Source of the DNA: Lachnospiraceae bacterium | GTDB lineage: Bacteria; Bacillota; Clostridia; Lachnospirales; Lachnospiraceae | NCBI GenBank assembly: GCA_009774615.1 | Contig: VSOC01000012.1 | Span: forward strand, 1-54,764 | DNA length: 54,764 nucleotides | Reading direction: 5' to 3' | Shown here: positions 7,692-15,653 of the stretch, piece after piece | Layout: the number at the start of each line of letters is the position of its first letter | Numbering within the stretch: position 1 is the first letter of the stretch | Notes under the pieces: generated by a model | The model's input: the letters and a program-made list of their open reading frames with translations, nothing else | The model's database searches: none | Told to the model about the DNA's origin: nothing | Position numbers and translations under genes: made by a program

Positions 7692-9088
7692 AACGCTCTC
7701 TTTACTATAAGTTTATATTTGGCTATCTGCTCTTCGGCCTTCTGGGTTTTTTAATTATCAGTACTTTCTCATCCAAGATGACCTACGAGCATCTCCTGAA
7801 AGAACGTGCCGATCTTCTCTATGATGAAGCCAACCAGCTTGCGGCCGAATACAGCGCGGTCTACAGCGGCAGGGATATTTCCCTCTCCCAGATGACTGCG
7901 CAGCTTTCCTCCTTTTCTCCGGCGCTTCAATCGGAGATCTGGGTAGTCAACCGCAACGGAACCGTTACAGCCGACAGCAGCGGCGGTGCAAGAAAGGGAC
8001 TTTCCGTGGATTTTGACCCGACAGCCATCGGAAACCGCAATTACGGCCTGGGAAACTTCTATGGGGCATTTCCCTACGACGTCCTCAGCGTATCCGCTCC
8101 CATTGCGGCAAATTACCGTACTTACGGCTATGTGCTGATCCACATGCCTTTAAGCCAGCTTTCGGCGTCCCGGGACGGGATTTTAAATATTTTATATATT
8201 ACCAGCGCCATTATCTTTGCCCTGTCCCTGATTATTTTAATCGTCTTTACCCAGACGGTTTATTTTCCTTTAAAGAAAATCACCGCCGGGGCAAATGAAT
8301 ATGCGTCCGGAAACTTAGATTACCATATTCAGTTAGACTCCCAGGACGAGATGGGCTATCTTTCCAATACCTTGAATTATATGTCCGATGAACTAAACCG
8401 GATGGAAGAATACCAGAGAAACTTTATTGCAAATGTTTCCCATGATTTCCGCTCCCCCTTAACCTCCATCAAAGGTTATCTGGAAGCCATCCTCGACGGA
8501 ACCATCCCTCAGGAAATGCAGGAAAAATACCTTACCCGGGTTATTGCCGAAACCGAACGCTTAAATAAACTGACGCAGGGACTTTTAACCTTAAATTCCC
8601 TAGACAGCAAGGGAAAGCTTAACCGGACAAACTTCGATATTAACCGGGTGATTAAAGATACGGCTGCTTCCTTTGAGGTTACCTGCATGAAAAAGGATCT
8701 GTCCTTTGATTTAACCTTCGGCGACAGTATCCAGATGGTACATGGGGATTTGGGGAAAATCCAGCAGGTTTTATATAACCTGATTGACAATGCCATAAAG
8801 TTCAGCAGCAACAGTTCCGTGATTTACATCCAGGCTTACCCCCGCTACGAAAAGATTTTTGTTTCGGTAAAGGATACCGGGATCGGTATTCCCAAGGAAA
8901 GCATCAAAAAAATCTGGGATCGCTTTTATAAATCAGACTTATCCCGCGGAAAAGATAAAAGCGGAACCGGACTGGGGCTTTGCATTGTCAGAGAGATCAT
9001 CCAGTCCCACGGGGAAAATATCGACGTTATCAGCACGGAAGGCGTGGGCAGCGAGTTTATCTTCAGCCTTCCCCGGGTAAGTCCGTAA
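7688..9088 (+). CDS. Membrane sensor histidine kinase, partner of the preceding regulator
   Basis: 466 residues. TM1 is about residues 8-27, an extracytoplasmic sensor domain about 28-160, TM2 about 165-190, then HAMP, the dimerisation domain with phospho-His H252 (NVSHDFRSPLTS), and the ATPase domain (NLIDNAIKFSS, DTGIGI, GTGLGLCIV). The sensor region resembles the short Cache/PAS-like domains of Firmicute kinases, but no ligand can be inferred. It is translationally coupled to the response regulator (4-bp overlap). Confidence 0.93.
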   Translation: MKRSLYYKFIFGYLLFGLLGFLIISTFSSKMTYEHLLKERADLLYDEANQLAAEYSAVYSGRDISLSQMTAQLSSFSPALQSEIWVVNRNGTVTADSSGGARKGLSVDFDPTAIGNRNYGLGNFYGAFPYDVLSVSAPIAANYRTYGYVLIHMPLSQLSASRDGILNILYITSAIIFALSLIILIVFTQTVYFPLKKITAGANEYASGNLDYHIQLDSQDEMGYLSNTLNYMSDELNRMEEYQRNFIANVSHDFRSPLTSIKGYLEAILDGTIPQEMQEKYLTRVIAETERLNKLTQGLLTLNSLDSKGKLNRTNFDINRVIKDTAASFEVTCMKKDLSFDLTFGDSIQMVHGDLGKIQQVLYNLIDNAIKFSSNSSVIYIQAYPRYEKIFVSVKDTGIGIPKESIKKIWDRFYKSDLSRGKDKSGTGLGLCIVREIIQSHGENIDVISTEGVGSEFIFSLPRVSP

Positions 9089-9158
9089 TATTTACTTATC
9101 CACCGGCAGATAAGCTGCCGATTTTAAAGAAAATGTAAACAATCCGCAAGAAAATATT

Positions 9159-9187
9159 TTCCCTATTTTTTCTACCTATGCTATAAT
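9159..9187 (+). promoter_or_regulatory. Extended -10 promoter of the secreted protein gene
   Basis: TATAAT at 9182-9187, preceded by a TGC extended -10. The -35 region is weak. A small hairpin (9104-9120) lies between the kinase stop codon and this promoter, with a poor T-tail, so partial read-through from the two-component genes is possible. Confidence 0.55.
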
Positions 9188-9261
9188 GGATTTAGTACAG
9201 AACGAACACACTGCTGTGCCCAAAAACCACACCACCAAAAAAATATTGAAAGAGGGAATCT

Positions 9262-10218
9262 ATGTTGAAACATTCTTATTTTTCTGTCCCTGCCCTCTTA
9301 CTGGCGGGACTATTTACCATGTTCTCCCCGTCCGATGTTCTGGCCAGGGAAAAAATCGATAATGTATCTTTAAGTTTTTCTTTAAATGAAGACGACTGGA
9401 CCCAGTTAAATGTAGACACCAACACGGAAGGTTATGATGTCAGCAAGGTAACGCTCTTTCCCAGCGGAGGAGAAAGTTCACCTTATCCCTATGCGGTTAT
9501 TGAGTTAAACGCCACGGAGGAATATTATTTTTCCAGCATTAAAAACAAATATTTTACCCTGCAGGGCGAAGGTGCCTCCTTTGGCGAAGCCGCCCGCTCC
9601 AACAGCAATACAACGATGACCCTGTCCGTCCGCCTTAGAAATCTAGGCGAGGGGGAACTTGATGACCCAACAGGTTTAACCTGGCATGAGAACGGCGTAG
9701 CCAGCTGGCAGCCGGTAAACGGAGCAGGCGATTATTCGGTTCGTATCCGCTATAACGGGGAAAATATGAGCATTGCCAATCCTCCAAAGACAACACTGTC
9801 CCTGTTTAATCTTTCCTCAAAGATTACCAAAACCGGAGATTATGTCTTTCAGATAAGGGCTAACGGCATGTACAGAAAGACGAAAAACAGCGACTGGGTA
9901 AGTTCACCGGTTTTCACGGTCGATGAGAACCGTCTTGCCTACATCAAAGAACATGCCTCCCCCGATCTCGGTGTCCTTGGCCAGTGGTTCGAGGATGAAG
10001 GCGGACGCTGGTATCAGTTTGTTACCGGTGAAATCCCCGCCGCCGGATGGCAGGAAATTGACGGCGACTGGTATTATTTCAATGAACTCGGCTATATCAT
10101 GACGGATCAGTGGGTGGATGTCCGGTACTATGTGGGAAGCAACGGAAAGATGCTTAAGGACACCATGACTCCCGACGGCCACTATGTCGATGAAAACGGT
10201 GCCTGGGCACCGAAGTAA
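9262..10218 (+). CDS. Secreted protein with C-terminal cell-wall-binding repeats
   Basis: 318 residues. It has a signal peptide (about residues 1-28, ending SDVLA), a beta-rich N-terminal region, and a fibronectin-like stretch around residues 135-225 (GLTWHENGVASWQPV to DYVFQIRANG). The C-terminal ~80 residues are Trp/Tyr/Gly-rich repeats (GRWYQFVTGE, GWQEIDGDWYYFNELG, GYIMTDQW) of the choline/cell-wall-binding type. It is therefore probably exported and held on wall polymers. ATG 9262 has AGAGGG at good spacing. It lies directly downstream of the two-component system and ends at a strong bidirectional terminator. No enzymatic domain is visible. Confidence 0.75.
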   Translation: MLKHSYFSVPALLLAGLFTMFSPSDVLAREKIDNVSLSFSLNEDDWTQLNVDTNTEGYDVSKVTLFPSGGESSPYPYAVIELNATEEYYFSSIKNKYFTLQGEGASFGEAARSNSNTTMTLSVRLRNLGEGELDDPTGLTWHENGVASWQPVNGAGDYSVRIRYNGENMSIANPPKTTLSLFNLSSKITKTGDYVFQIRANGMYRKTKNSDWVSSPVFTVDENRLAYIKEHASPDLGVLGQWFEDEGGRWYQFVTGEIPAAGWQEIDGDWYYFNELGYIMTDQWVDVRYYVGSNGKMLKDTMTPDGHYVDENGAWAPK

Positions 10219-10265
10219 GCTTACCGGGACAAAGTGCAGAAAAAACGATAAAAACACAACCAGGC

Positions 10266-10318
10266 AAAAAGAGCAGACAAGCGGAAATCCTTAAATCTCC
10301 GCTTGGCCTGCTCTTTTT
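10266..10318. terminator. Bidirectional terminator between convergent genes
   Basis: AAAAAGAGCAG (10266-10276) pairs with CTGCTCTTTTT (10308-10318). The inner arms are AGCGGA (10280-10285) and TCCGCT (10298-10303). T-runs on both strands fit termination of both the secreted protein gene and the glucokinase gene. Confidence 0.9.
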
Positions 10319-10345
10319 ATATGCATCAATTCTTCACCGTCTTAC

Positions 10346-11287
10346 CTACCCCAAAACCAGGCGGGCAGAGCCGTAAATTCCGGCATCATTGCCCAGTTTG
10401 GCCAAGGTAATGATTGCTTTATTTACCGATATTGCCGTGTACTTATCGTAGTATTTCTGAATTCCTTCCAGCAAAAACGGGCCTGCTTTCGATACGCCGC
10501 CGCCGATAACGAATGCCTCGGGATCGATGGTCAGCGCCACTTGTGCCAGCACCAGTCCCAGATAGCGGCTCACGGTTTCCATCACAGCACCGGCCAGCTC
10601 GTCCCCTGCTTTTGCACAGTCCAGCACATCCTTTGCCGTAATTTCATCGCCAAAGGCCCGCATACTGGATTCTTCTTTTCTTGCTGCAAGCACCCTTCTT
10701 GCTTCCCGGGCAATTCCGGTCGCCGAGGCTACCTGCTCTAAACAGCCCTGCCCGCCGCAGTTGCAGTATTCCTTCTCCTCGTCCCGCACATGGATGTGGC
10801 CGATCTCACCGCCCAGGCCGTGTTTTCCGGAGATAATCTTTTCATTCAGGATAACACCGCCCCCCACGCCGGTTCCCAGAGTTACCATCACAATATCCTT
10901 ATAGCCTTTTCCGCCGCCCTGCCACATTTCGCCCAGTGCCGCTACATTGGCATCATTTCCGCTGAACACGGGAACACCTAACAGCTTTTGAAGTTCTTCC
11001 TGAGGGTTTTTATCCCTCCAGCCAAGGTTGACACAGACTTCGACATAGCCGTCCGGCATAACCGGGCCGGGAACGCCGATCCCTGCACCCTCGACATCTT
11101 CGATGGAAATGTTTTGTTCCCGCAGTTTTTCCTGAATGGAGGCGGCAACATCGGAAAGGATGTACTTTCCGTTTTCCTCTTTTCTGGTGGGAACCTCCCA
11201 TTTCTCAAGTAAACTTCCGTCGATTCCAAAAATACCGATTTTCACGGTTGTTCCTCCTACATCAATTCCAATGCATTTTTTTTCCAT
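10346..11287 (-). CDS. glcK: ROK-family glucokinase
   Basis: 313 residues. The N-terminal phosphate-binding motif is GIDVGGTTVKIG. The sugar-binding and catalytic segment has GVPGPV, FSGNDANVAALGE and TLGTGVGGG. The ROK signature includes EIGHIHV and the zinc motif CNCGGQGCLE. The enzyme phosphorylates glucose with ATP to feed glycolysis. AGGAGG lies before ATG 11287. It starts 14 bp after the DUF5711 gene ends, so the two are likely cotranscribed. Confidence 0.92.
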   Translation of the reverse strand: MEKKCIGIDVGGTTVKIGIFGIDGSLLEKWEVPTRKEENGKYILSDVAASIQEKLREQNISIEDVEGAGIGVPGPVMPDGYVEVCVNLGWRDKNPQEELQKLLGVPVFSGNDANVAALGEMWQGGGKGYKDIVMVTLGTGVGGGVILNEKIISGKHGLGGEIGHIHVRDEEKEYCNCGGQGCLEQVASATGIAREARRVLAARKEESSMRAFGDEITAKDVLDCAKAGDELAGAVMETVSRYLGLVLAQVALTIDPEAFVIGGGVSKAGPFLLEGIQKYYDKYTAISVNKAIITLAKLGNDAGIYGSARLVLG

Positions 11288-11301
11288 GGTTTCTTTTCCT
11301 C

Positions 11302-12597
11302 CTACCTCTGTAATGTAATTTCCCGCATAATCTGCGGACTGGTTAAAATATAGCTGTTGGAAAATCTCCCGGCAGCAATATATTCTATGCTGTCTTCAAA
11401 AGCACCGTCATAGCGCTTCGTCCCTGCCAGGTTATAGACCTGAAAGCTGTTTTCATTCCACAAAAAAATCTGTTCTCCGCCAAAGGACGCATGACGGTAA
11501 GAAAAATCAAATTCCTTTTTCAGCGCCAAACTTCCGTCCTGACGGAAAACTTCCATACGGTAAGGGTTCTCCCCCTCCCCGTTCAGGGCAATAATGCCGA
11601 CAAAATTTTCCGAATAAAAAAGGGTATTGATCTCCCCTTCAATTTCCACCTGCGCGAGAATTTCGGGGGAGGCCAGGTTTTTTGAGCTGAAAAAGGTAAG
11701 CCCCTTATCCGAGCAGGCAAAGGAATAGGTATCCGTTAAAAAACGCACCCGCGGAACCAGCGCCCCGGCAAAGGGCTCCTCAAAACCGCCGACAATTCGC
11801 TTGGCCGACACATTTTTTCCGATTTCAGAGAAATCATAAAAAATAACCTTGCTGCCCAGCATACCGTTATTCATATAGACGTAAGAGCAGAGCACCTGTT
11901 CACCGGAGGGCGACACACTCACATCCAATGGATAACCGTCCCCGGCCAGGCGGGCCTTAACCGAGATATCGAGGGGCGCACCATCCTTGCGGAACCAGTA
12001 CAGATAATTAGACTTGGAGTCCTCCAGGATAGCCACAACCACACCCTGCGCGGAAATACTGGCCTTGATAATGGGAAGAAGGGTTGTCGCCGTCCCCTGG
12101 CATCCGGTGCGGTCACAGATAACAATGCTGTTCCCCTGCTGATCGGCAATAGCAATATAATCACCGTTTACAGCCGCTATGGGCGATTTCATCTCATAAG
12201 GCTGGGTCCAGACCTTTTTTCCCCGGGAATCAATGTAGGTTGCACCATCCTTTGTATATTTAACAACATTGGAACCAAACTGGATGTAGGCGGCGAAACT
12301 GCTTTCTGCAGCAATATCATTCTCCCCGCCTAAAAGCTCTTCCTCCCAGGAAACGGCATACTCCGTGTACTGGTGATAGCGCTGCCAGTAAAATAAGCTT
12401 CCTGCCGCTGCAAGGATGAGCAGGACAAAGAAAAGAGAAACGATTTTATGGCGGAAAAGAAAGGAAAATACCCCTCCTTTTCGCTCTTCCTCCGGCGGGG
12501 GAACATTCTTTATATGTACATCTGCGGGATTAGGAACAATCTGCCGCCGAAGCTGCTGCTTCTTCATCTCCCGGTTTAAAAGTTTCATGTCATCCAT
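11302..12597 (-). CDS. DUF5711-like membrane protein with extracellular beta-propeller-like domain
   Basis: 431 residues. A basic, Gln/Arg-rich cytoplasmic N-terminus (about 1-45) is followed by one membrane helix (KIVSLFFVLLILAAAGSLFYW). The rest is an outside domain of ~360 residues made of repeating beta-strand blocks (for example GDYIAIADQQGNSIVICD and PLDVSVSPSGEQVLCSYVY), as in PQQ/WD-type propellers. Lachnospiraceae carry many such proteins of unknown function. The ATG at 12597 has AAGGAG 10 nt upstream. A perfect 12-bp palindrome TCCTGATCAGGA (12622-12633) sits 25 bp before the start and could be an operator. The family name is from recall; the layout is seen. Confidence 0.6.
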   Translation of the reverse strand: MDDMKLLNREMKKQQLRRQIVPNPADVHIKNVPPPEEERKGGVFSFLFRHKIVSLFFVLLILAAAGSLFYWQRYHQYTEYAVSWEEELLGGENDIAAESSFAAYIQFGSNVVKYTKDGATYIDSRGKKVWTQPYEMKSPIAAVNGDYIAIADQQGNSIVICDRTGCQGTATTLLPIIKASISAQGVVVAILEDSKSNYLYWFRKDGAPLDISVKARLAGDGYPLDVSVSPSGEQVLCSYVYMNNGMLGSKVIFYDFSEIGKNVSAKRIVGGFEEPFAGALVPRVRFLTDTYSFACSDKGLTFFSSKNLASPEILAQVEIEGEINTLFYSENFVGIIALNGEGENPYRMEVFRQDGSLALKKEFDFSYRHASFGGEQIFLWNENSFQVYNLAGTKRYDGAFEDSIEYIAAGRFSNSYILTSPQIMREITLQR

Positions 12598-12727
12598 GCG
12601 TAAGCTGCTCCTTAGGTAAGATCCTGATCAGGAATTGTTAATGAAAGATTTTTGACGATTCTGTCATTAGATTCAGTATACAACATTTTTAACTGAAGTG
12701 CACTAAGTTTTTCATTCTGCGGGTTAT

Positions 12728-14350
12728 TTACGGGACAATTAAGCGAAAACCTGCTTCCAGCATATTGACATCGGTAATTCCATTGATTTCGCAGATCTCA
12801 TCCACCCGGTTAATGTTCTGGTAAAGCTTAAAGCAGATTCCATATAGGGTTTCTCCCTGCTGAACAACATAAACCCCCTGCCCCGGCTTTGGTTCCTTCT
12901 GGCGAACCGGTTTAGCCTGTGTGGAATTTGCCGCCTCTGCCTGCCCGTCCGCGTCTTTTTTCTGCTCCGTTCCATCATCTATATTTTCCGAGGAAGGGCT
13001 TGTCCCCTCCGTCTGCGGATTTTCCTGCGATTGAGAAGCATCTTCTGCCGGGGCTTTGGTCGGATTCTGGGATGCAGCTTCCGCCGTAGTTTTGGTCTGT
13101 GTCTGGGATGCAGCTTCCGCCGTAGTTTTGGTCTGTGTCTGGGATGCACCTTCCGCCGGGGCTTTCGTCTGTGTCTGGGATGCAGCTTCTGTCCGGGCGG
13201 CTGTTCCCTGCTTCGATGCGGGCTGGTTTTGGGGCGTATCTTCTGCCTGCGGCGGTGTCTGTGCAAAATCCCCCGCCTGTGTCGCACCGGTCTGCGCTTC
13301 ACCGGCCTGTACTGTGCCTGCCTGCGCTTCACCTGCCTGTGCCAGACCGCCTGTCTGCGTTTCCTCGTCTTCCTGCGCAGTGGCTAAGGGAAAAACATCT
13401 CCTGCTGCTTCTTCGATAATTAATCCGGAAGAGGTTTTAGCATTCCCAGACGGTTCTTTTTCCTGCTTTTCTTTGTTTCTCTCTGTCGATGCCCGGGTCT
13501 GACCTTTCTGTGCACTTCCTTCTGCCTGGTTTAACAGCCGGGATTTCCCGGAATCCCACAGCGATTCTGCTTCCGGAAGAACAGAGGCCATAACCGCTTC
13601 CATATCTTTCATCTTTTCAGCACTGTTAAAGGCTGCCACACCCCCGGCCAGGGTTAAAACCGCCAGGCATCCGCACATTCCCTTTAAAAACTGAATCGTG
13701 CGGCTCTGATCGTCGGCGTGCTCTTTTTTCTGCTCCATTTTCCGCCGGAAATTCCGTATCACAGGATCGCTTCCGCCGTCCTCGACTCTGCGGTTTTCCT
13801 TCCTCATCACCATGTAATCCTGCATCATCTGATTGCGCTCGTAATAGATGCAGTAGCCGCGGAGGCGGTAAAAACCGTCGCTGGAGGTAATATAAAGGGC
13901 TTCTTCGCCTTCCAGTCCGCTGTTTAAATACATCAGTTTATGTTTGCCGTTAAAATACTGACCATGCTGTTTCCAGTAATTCAGGGGGCTTAGCTGACTT
14001 CCGGGAGCGCCGCAGAGAAACCAGCCCTGCACGGTTCGTTTGGGAAACATTTCTTCAATGGTCTGGTAGGCCCGTTTCCAGGCTTCTTCGGAAAAATTAA
14101 CCTTTTCCCCCTCTTCGGTAACGCCTTCCATTTCCATGGCACCATCAATAAAAACATAGGGAACACCCCCGTGCTCTTCGATATTCCCCAGTAAAAGCCC
14201 TGCCCGCAGATCTTGTCCTGCAGCCGGAAACAGCCGTTTTAAATACGTATTGACATAATCCTCGGCATAGACCCTGACAATATCATCCCTCTCGCCAATC
14301 TGCCGGATATTTTTCGGCAGTTTTGGATACGGCTCATATAACTCACCCAT
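12728..14350 (-). CDS. Single-pass membrane protein: MPN-like head, repeat linker, LysM tail
   Basis: 540 residues. Residues about 1-190 look like an MPN/JAB fold (RAGLLLGNIEEHGGVPYVFI, then VQGWFLCGAPGSQLSPLNYW), but the metal-binding HxH of true JAMM proteases is missing. A membrane helix follows (about 230-253). Next is a ~200-residue Gln/Thr/Ala-rich linker with five-residue QAGEA-type and 12-residue ASQTQTKTTAEA repeats. The C-terminal LysM domain (VYVVQQGETLYGICFKLYQ) would bind peptidoglycan. This predicts an inside MPN-like domain and an outside wall anchor. The ribosome site before ATG 14350 is AGGTGA. The MPN assignment is my structural inference; the LysM call is firm. Confidence 0.7.
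   Translation of the reverse strand: MGELYEPYPKLPKNIRQIGERDDIVRVYAEDYVNTYLKRLFPAAGQDLRAGLLLGNIEEHGGVPYVFIDGAMEMEGVTEEGEKVNFSEEAWKRAYQTIEEMFPKRTVQGWFLCGAPGSQLSPLNYWKQHGQYFNGKHKLMYLNSGLEGEEALYITSSDGFYRLRGYCIYYERNQMMQDYMVMRKENRRVEDGGSDPVIRNFRRKMEQKKEHADDQSRTIQFLKGMCGCLAVLTLAGGVAAFNSAEKMKDMEAVMASVLPEAESLWDSGKSRLLNQAEGSAQKGQTRASTERNKEKQEKEPSGNAKTSSGLIIEEAAGDVFPLATAQEDEETQTGGLAQAGEAQAGTVQAGEAQTGATQAGDFAQTPPQAEDTPQNQPASKQGTAARTEAASQTQTKAPAEGASQTQTKTTAEAASQTQTKTTAEAASQNPTKAPAEDASQSQENPQTEGTSPSSENIDDGTEQKKDADGQAEAANSTQAKPVRQKEPKPGQGVYVVQQGETLYGICFKLYQNINRVDEICEINGITDVNMLEAGFRLIVP
13033..13212 (-). repeat. 36-bp in-frame tandem repeat in the LysM protein linker
   Basis: Copies begin at 13033 (diverged), 13069, 13105, 13141 and 13177. 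The copies at 13069 and 13105 are identical. Each encodes a 12-residue ASQTQTK-type unit. A separate 15-bp QAGEA-type repeat occupies about 13265-13350. Confidence 0.9.
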
Positions 14351-14425
14351 AGATTCACCTGCTTTCTTAAGATTACAGCCACAGCGCAGAGCGCATACAG
14401 TTGCACGTAAGGATTAGAAAACAGC

Positions 14426-14455
14426 ATAGCACAGGTAAATTGAAAAAATTGTCAA
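14426..14455 (-). promoter_or_regulatory. Promoter of the LysM protein gene
   Basis: TTGACA (14455-14450), 18-nt spacer, TGCTAT (14431-14426) on the minus strand, about 75 bp before the start codon. The -35 overlaps the yyaC stop codon. Confidence 0.6.
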
Positions 14456-15063
14456 ATCACTGGTGGAAAATCCCATAAGTTTTCGACAAGCCCTATACTT
14501 TCACAGATGCAGTCCGCCAGATGCATAACCACCGAAAGGCGGATGCTCTGGAGCATCACCGGATCAAAGCTTGTACACCCTCCCACAATCCCTGTGATAA
14601 AGATATCGCCAACCTCGCTTAGATTCTTACTTACGCCAAGCCCGGGCTTTAAGGCACCTTTTCCCAGAGTTACATAGCCGACGTGCTCGCGGTTTCCCAC
14701 CGATGCGTCGATAGCCACCACGACGCGGTCAGGAAAATTTTTCAGGACAAACGCATGGTATTGCTCCAGATTCATTGCATGGACGGGTCGATCCAGGGTA
14801 CCGAACACCGCCGCCTGGCGAAAGGCTTTTCCTTTTAGTCCCCGCTCTAAAAGCTTGTATCCGACTAACGGTCCCAGGCTGTCGCCTGTCGATCGATCGG
14901 TTCCGATGCAGAGAAAGACTATGCCCTTTTTTCCGCCCTTCATCTCCTCCCGGATCATTTCTGCCAGTTTTATCGCCAGCGCCCGCGGTTTATATTCCGG
15001 CCGTGTATTATAATAAAAGATTTCCGGTCTGAACCGGACACTGAAATACTCAAAAACACTCAT
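14452..15063 (-). CDS. yyaC: Spore protease YyaC family (DUF1256)
   Basis: 203 residues, one domain. The conserved segments are VFLCIGTDRSTGDSLGPLVG near residue 50, AIDASVG, and GDIFITGIVGG, which resemble the fold of the germination protease GPR and hydrogenase-maturation peptidases. YyaC is conserved in endospore formers, so it supports a spore-forming host. The start codon at 15063 follows directly on a hairpin (15068-15114) whose 3' arm holds the only AGG-type ribosome site, so initiation may depend on that structure. TATAAT within the hairpin loop may be the -10 of this gene. Confidence 0.85.
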   Translation of the reverse strand: MSVFEYFSVRFRPEIFYYNTRPEYKPRALAIKLAEMIREEMKGGKKGIVFLCIGTDRSTGDSLGPLVGYKLLERGLKGKAFRQAAVFGTLDRPVHAMNLEQYHAFVLKNFPDRVVVAIDASVGNREHVGYVTLGKGALKPGLGVSKNLSEVGDIFITGIVGGCTSFDPVMLQSIRLSVVMHLADCICESIGLVENLWDFPPVI

Positions 15064-15067
15064 AAAA

Positions 15068-15114
15068 AACCTGCCTGTACCTTTTTTGCTTCTATTATAG
15101 GCACCTGGCAGGTT
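15068..15114 (-). terminator. Hairpin after trmL operon, overlapping the yyaC leader
   Basis: On the minus strand AACCTGCC (15114-15107) pairs with GGCAGGTT (15075-15068) across a 31-nt loop, followed by T residues. This fits a terminator for the trmL operon. It also places the yyaC ribosome-binding region in a stem. Confidence 0.55.
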
Positions 15115-15164
15115 ATTTATTCATTATTTCCTTTATTCTGTGTTTCCTTTATTCTGTGTTCGTT

Positions 15165-15653
15165 TCACCACTGAAGATGATGCAGATTTCCTTCCATGGT
15201 CATTCCCTGAAAGCTGTTCTGGCGCAGAGCCTCATAGAGAACGACAGCGGCAGAATTGGACAGGTTCAGAGAACGGATATCGCCCCACATGGGAATCCGG
15301 ATGCAGGAATCCGGATAGCGAATCAGTATCTCTTCGGGTATGCCCCGGCTTTCCGGGCCGAACATCAGATAATCGTCCGGCGCATAGGAAACCTCGGTAT
15401 AGACTTTTTTGGCCTTGGTCGTTGCCAGGTAGAGTTTTGCGCCTGGATTTTTCTCCAGAAATTCTTCAAAATTACAGTAAACCTTTAATTCCAGCTTATC
15501 CCAGTAATCCAGCCCGGCCTTCTTTACCGCCTTTTCATTCAGCTTAAAGCCCAGAGGTTCAATCAGATGCAGGCAGGTCTTTGTGGCTGCGCAGGTTCGG
15601 CCGATATTTCCGGTATTTGCCGGCATCTCCGGTTCGTAGAGGACAATATTCAT
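15165..15653 (-). CDS. trmL: tRNA (cytidine/uridine(34)-2'-O)-methyltransferase TrmL
   Basis: 162 residues, a minimal SPOUT methyltransferase. Visible are NIVLYEPEMPANTGNIGRTC at the N-terminus, FGPESRGIPEEIL, and the knot-forming SLNLSNSAAVVLYEALRQ near the C-terminus. It uses SAM to 2'-O-methylate the wobble nucleotide of tRNA-Leu. Its ATG overlaps the aminotransferase stop codon by 4 bp. It is the last gene of the leftward operon. Confidence 0.93.
   Translation of the reverse strand: MNIVLYEPEMPANTGNIGRTCAATKTCLHLIEPLGFKLNEKAVKKAGLDYWDKLELKVYCNFEEFLEKNPGAKLYLATTKAKKVYTEVSYAPDDYLMFGPESRGIPEEILIRYPDSCIRIPMWGDIRSLNLSNSAAVVLYEALRQNSFQGMTMEGNLHHLQW

Noticed and set aside
13031..13502. Long plus-strand Cys/Gly-rich frames
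   Set aside because: Shadows of the repeat linker in the LysM protein; no ribosome site or domain.
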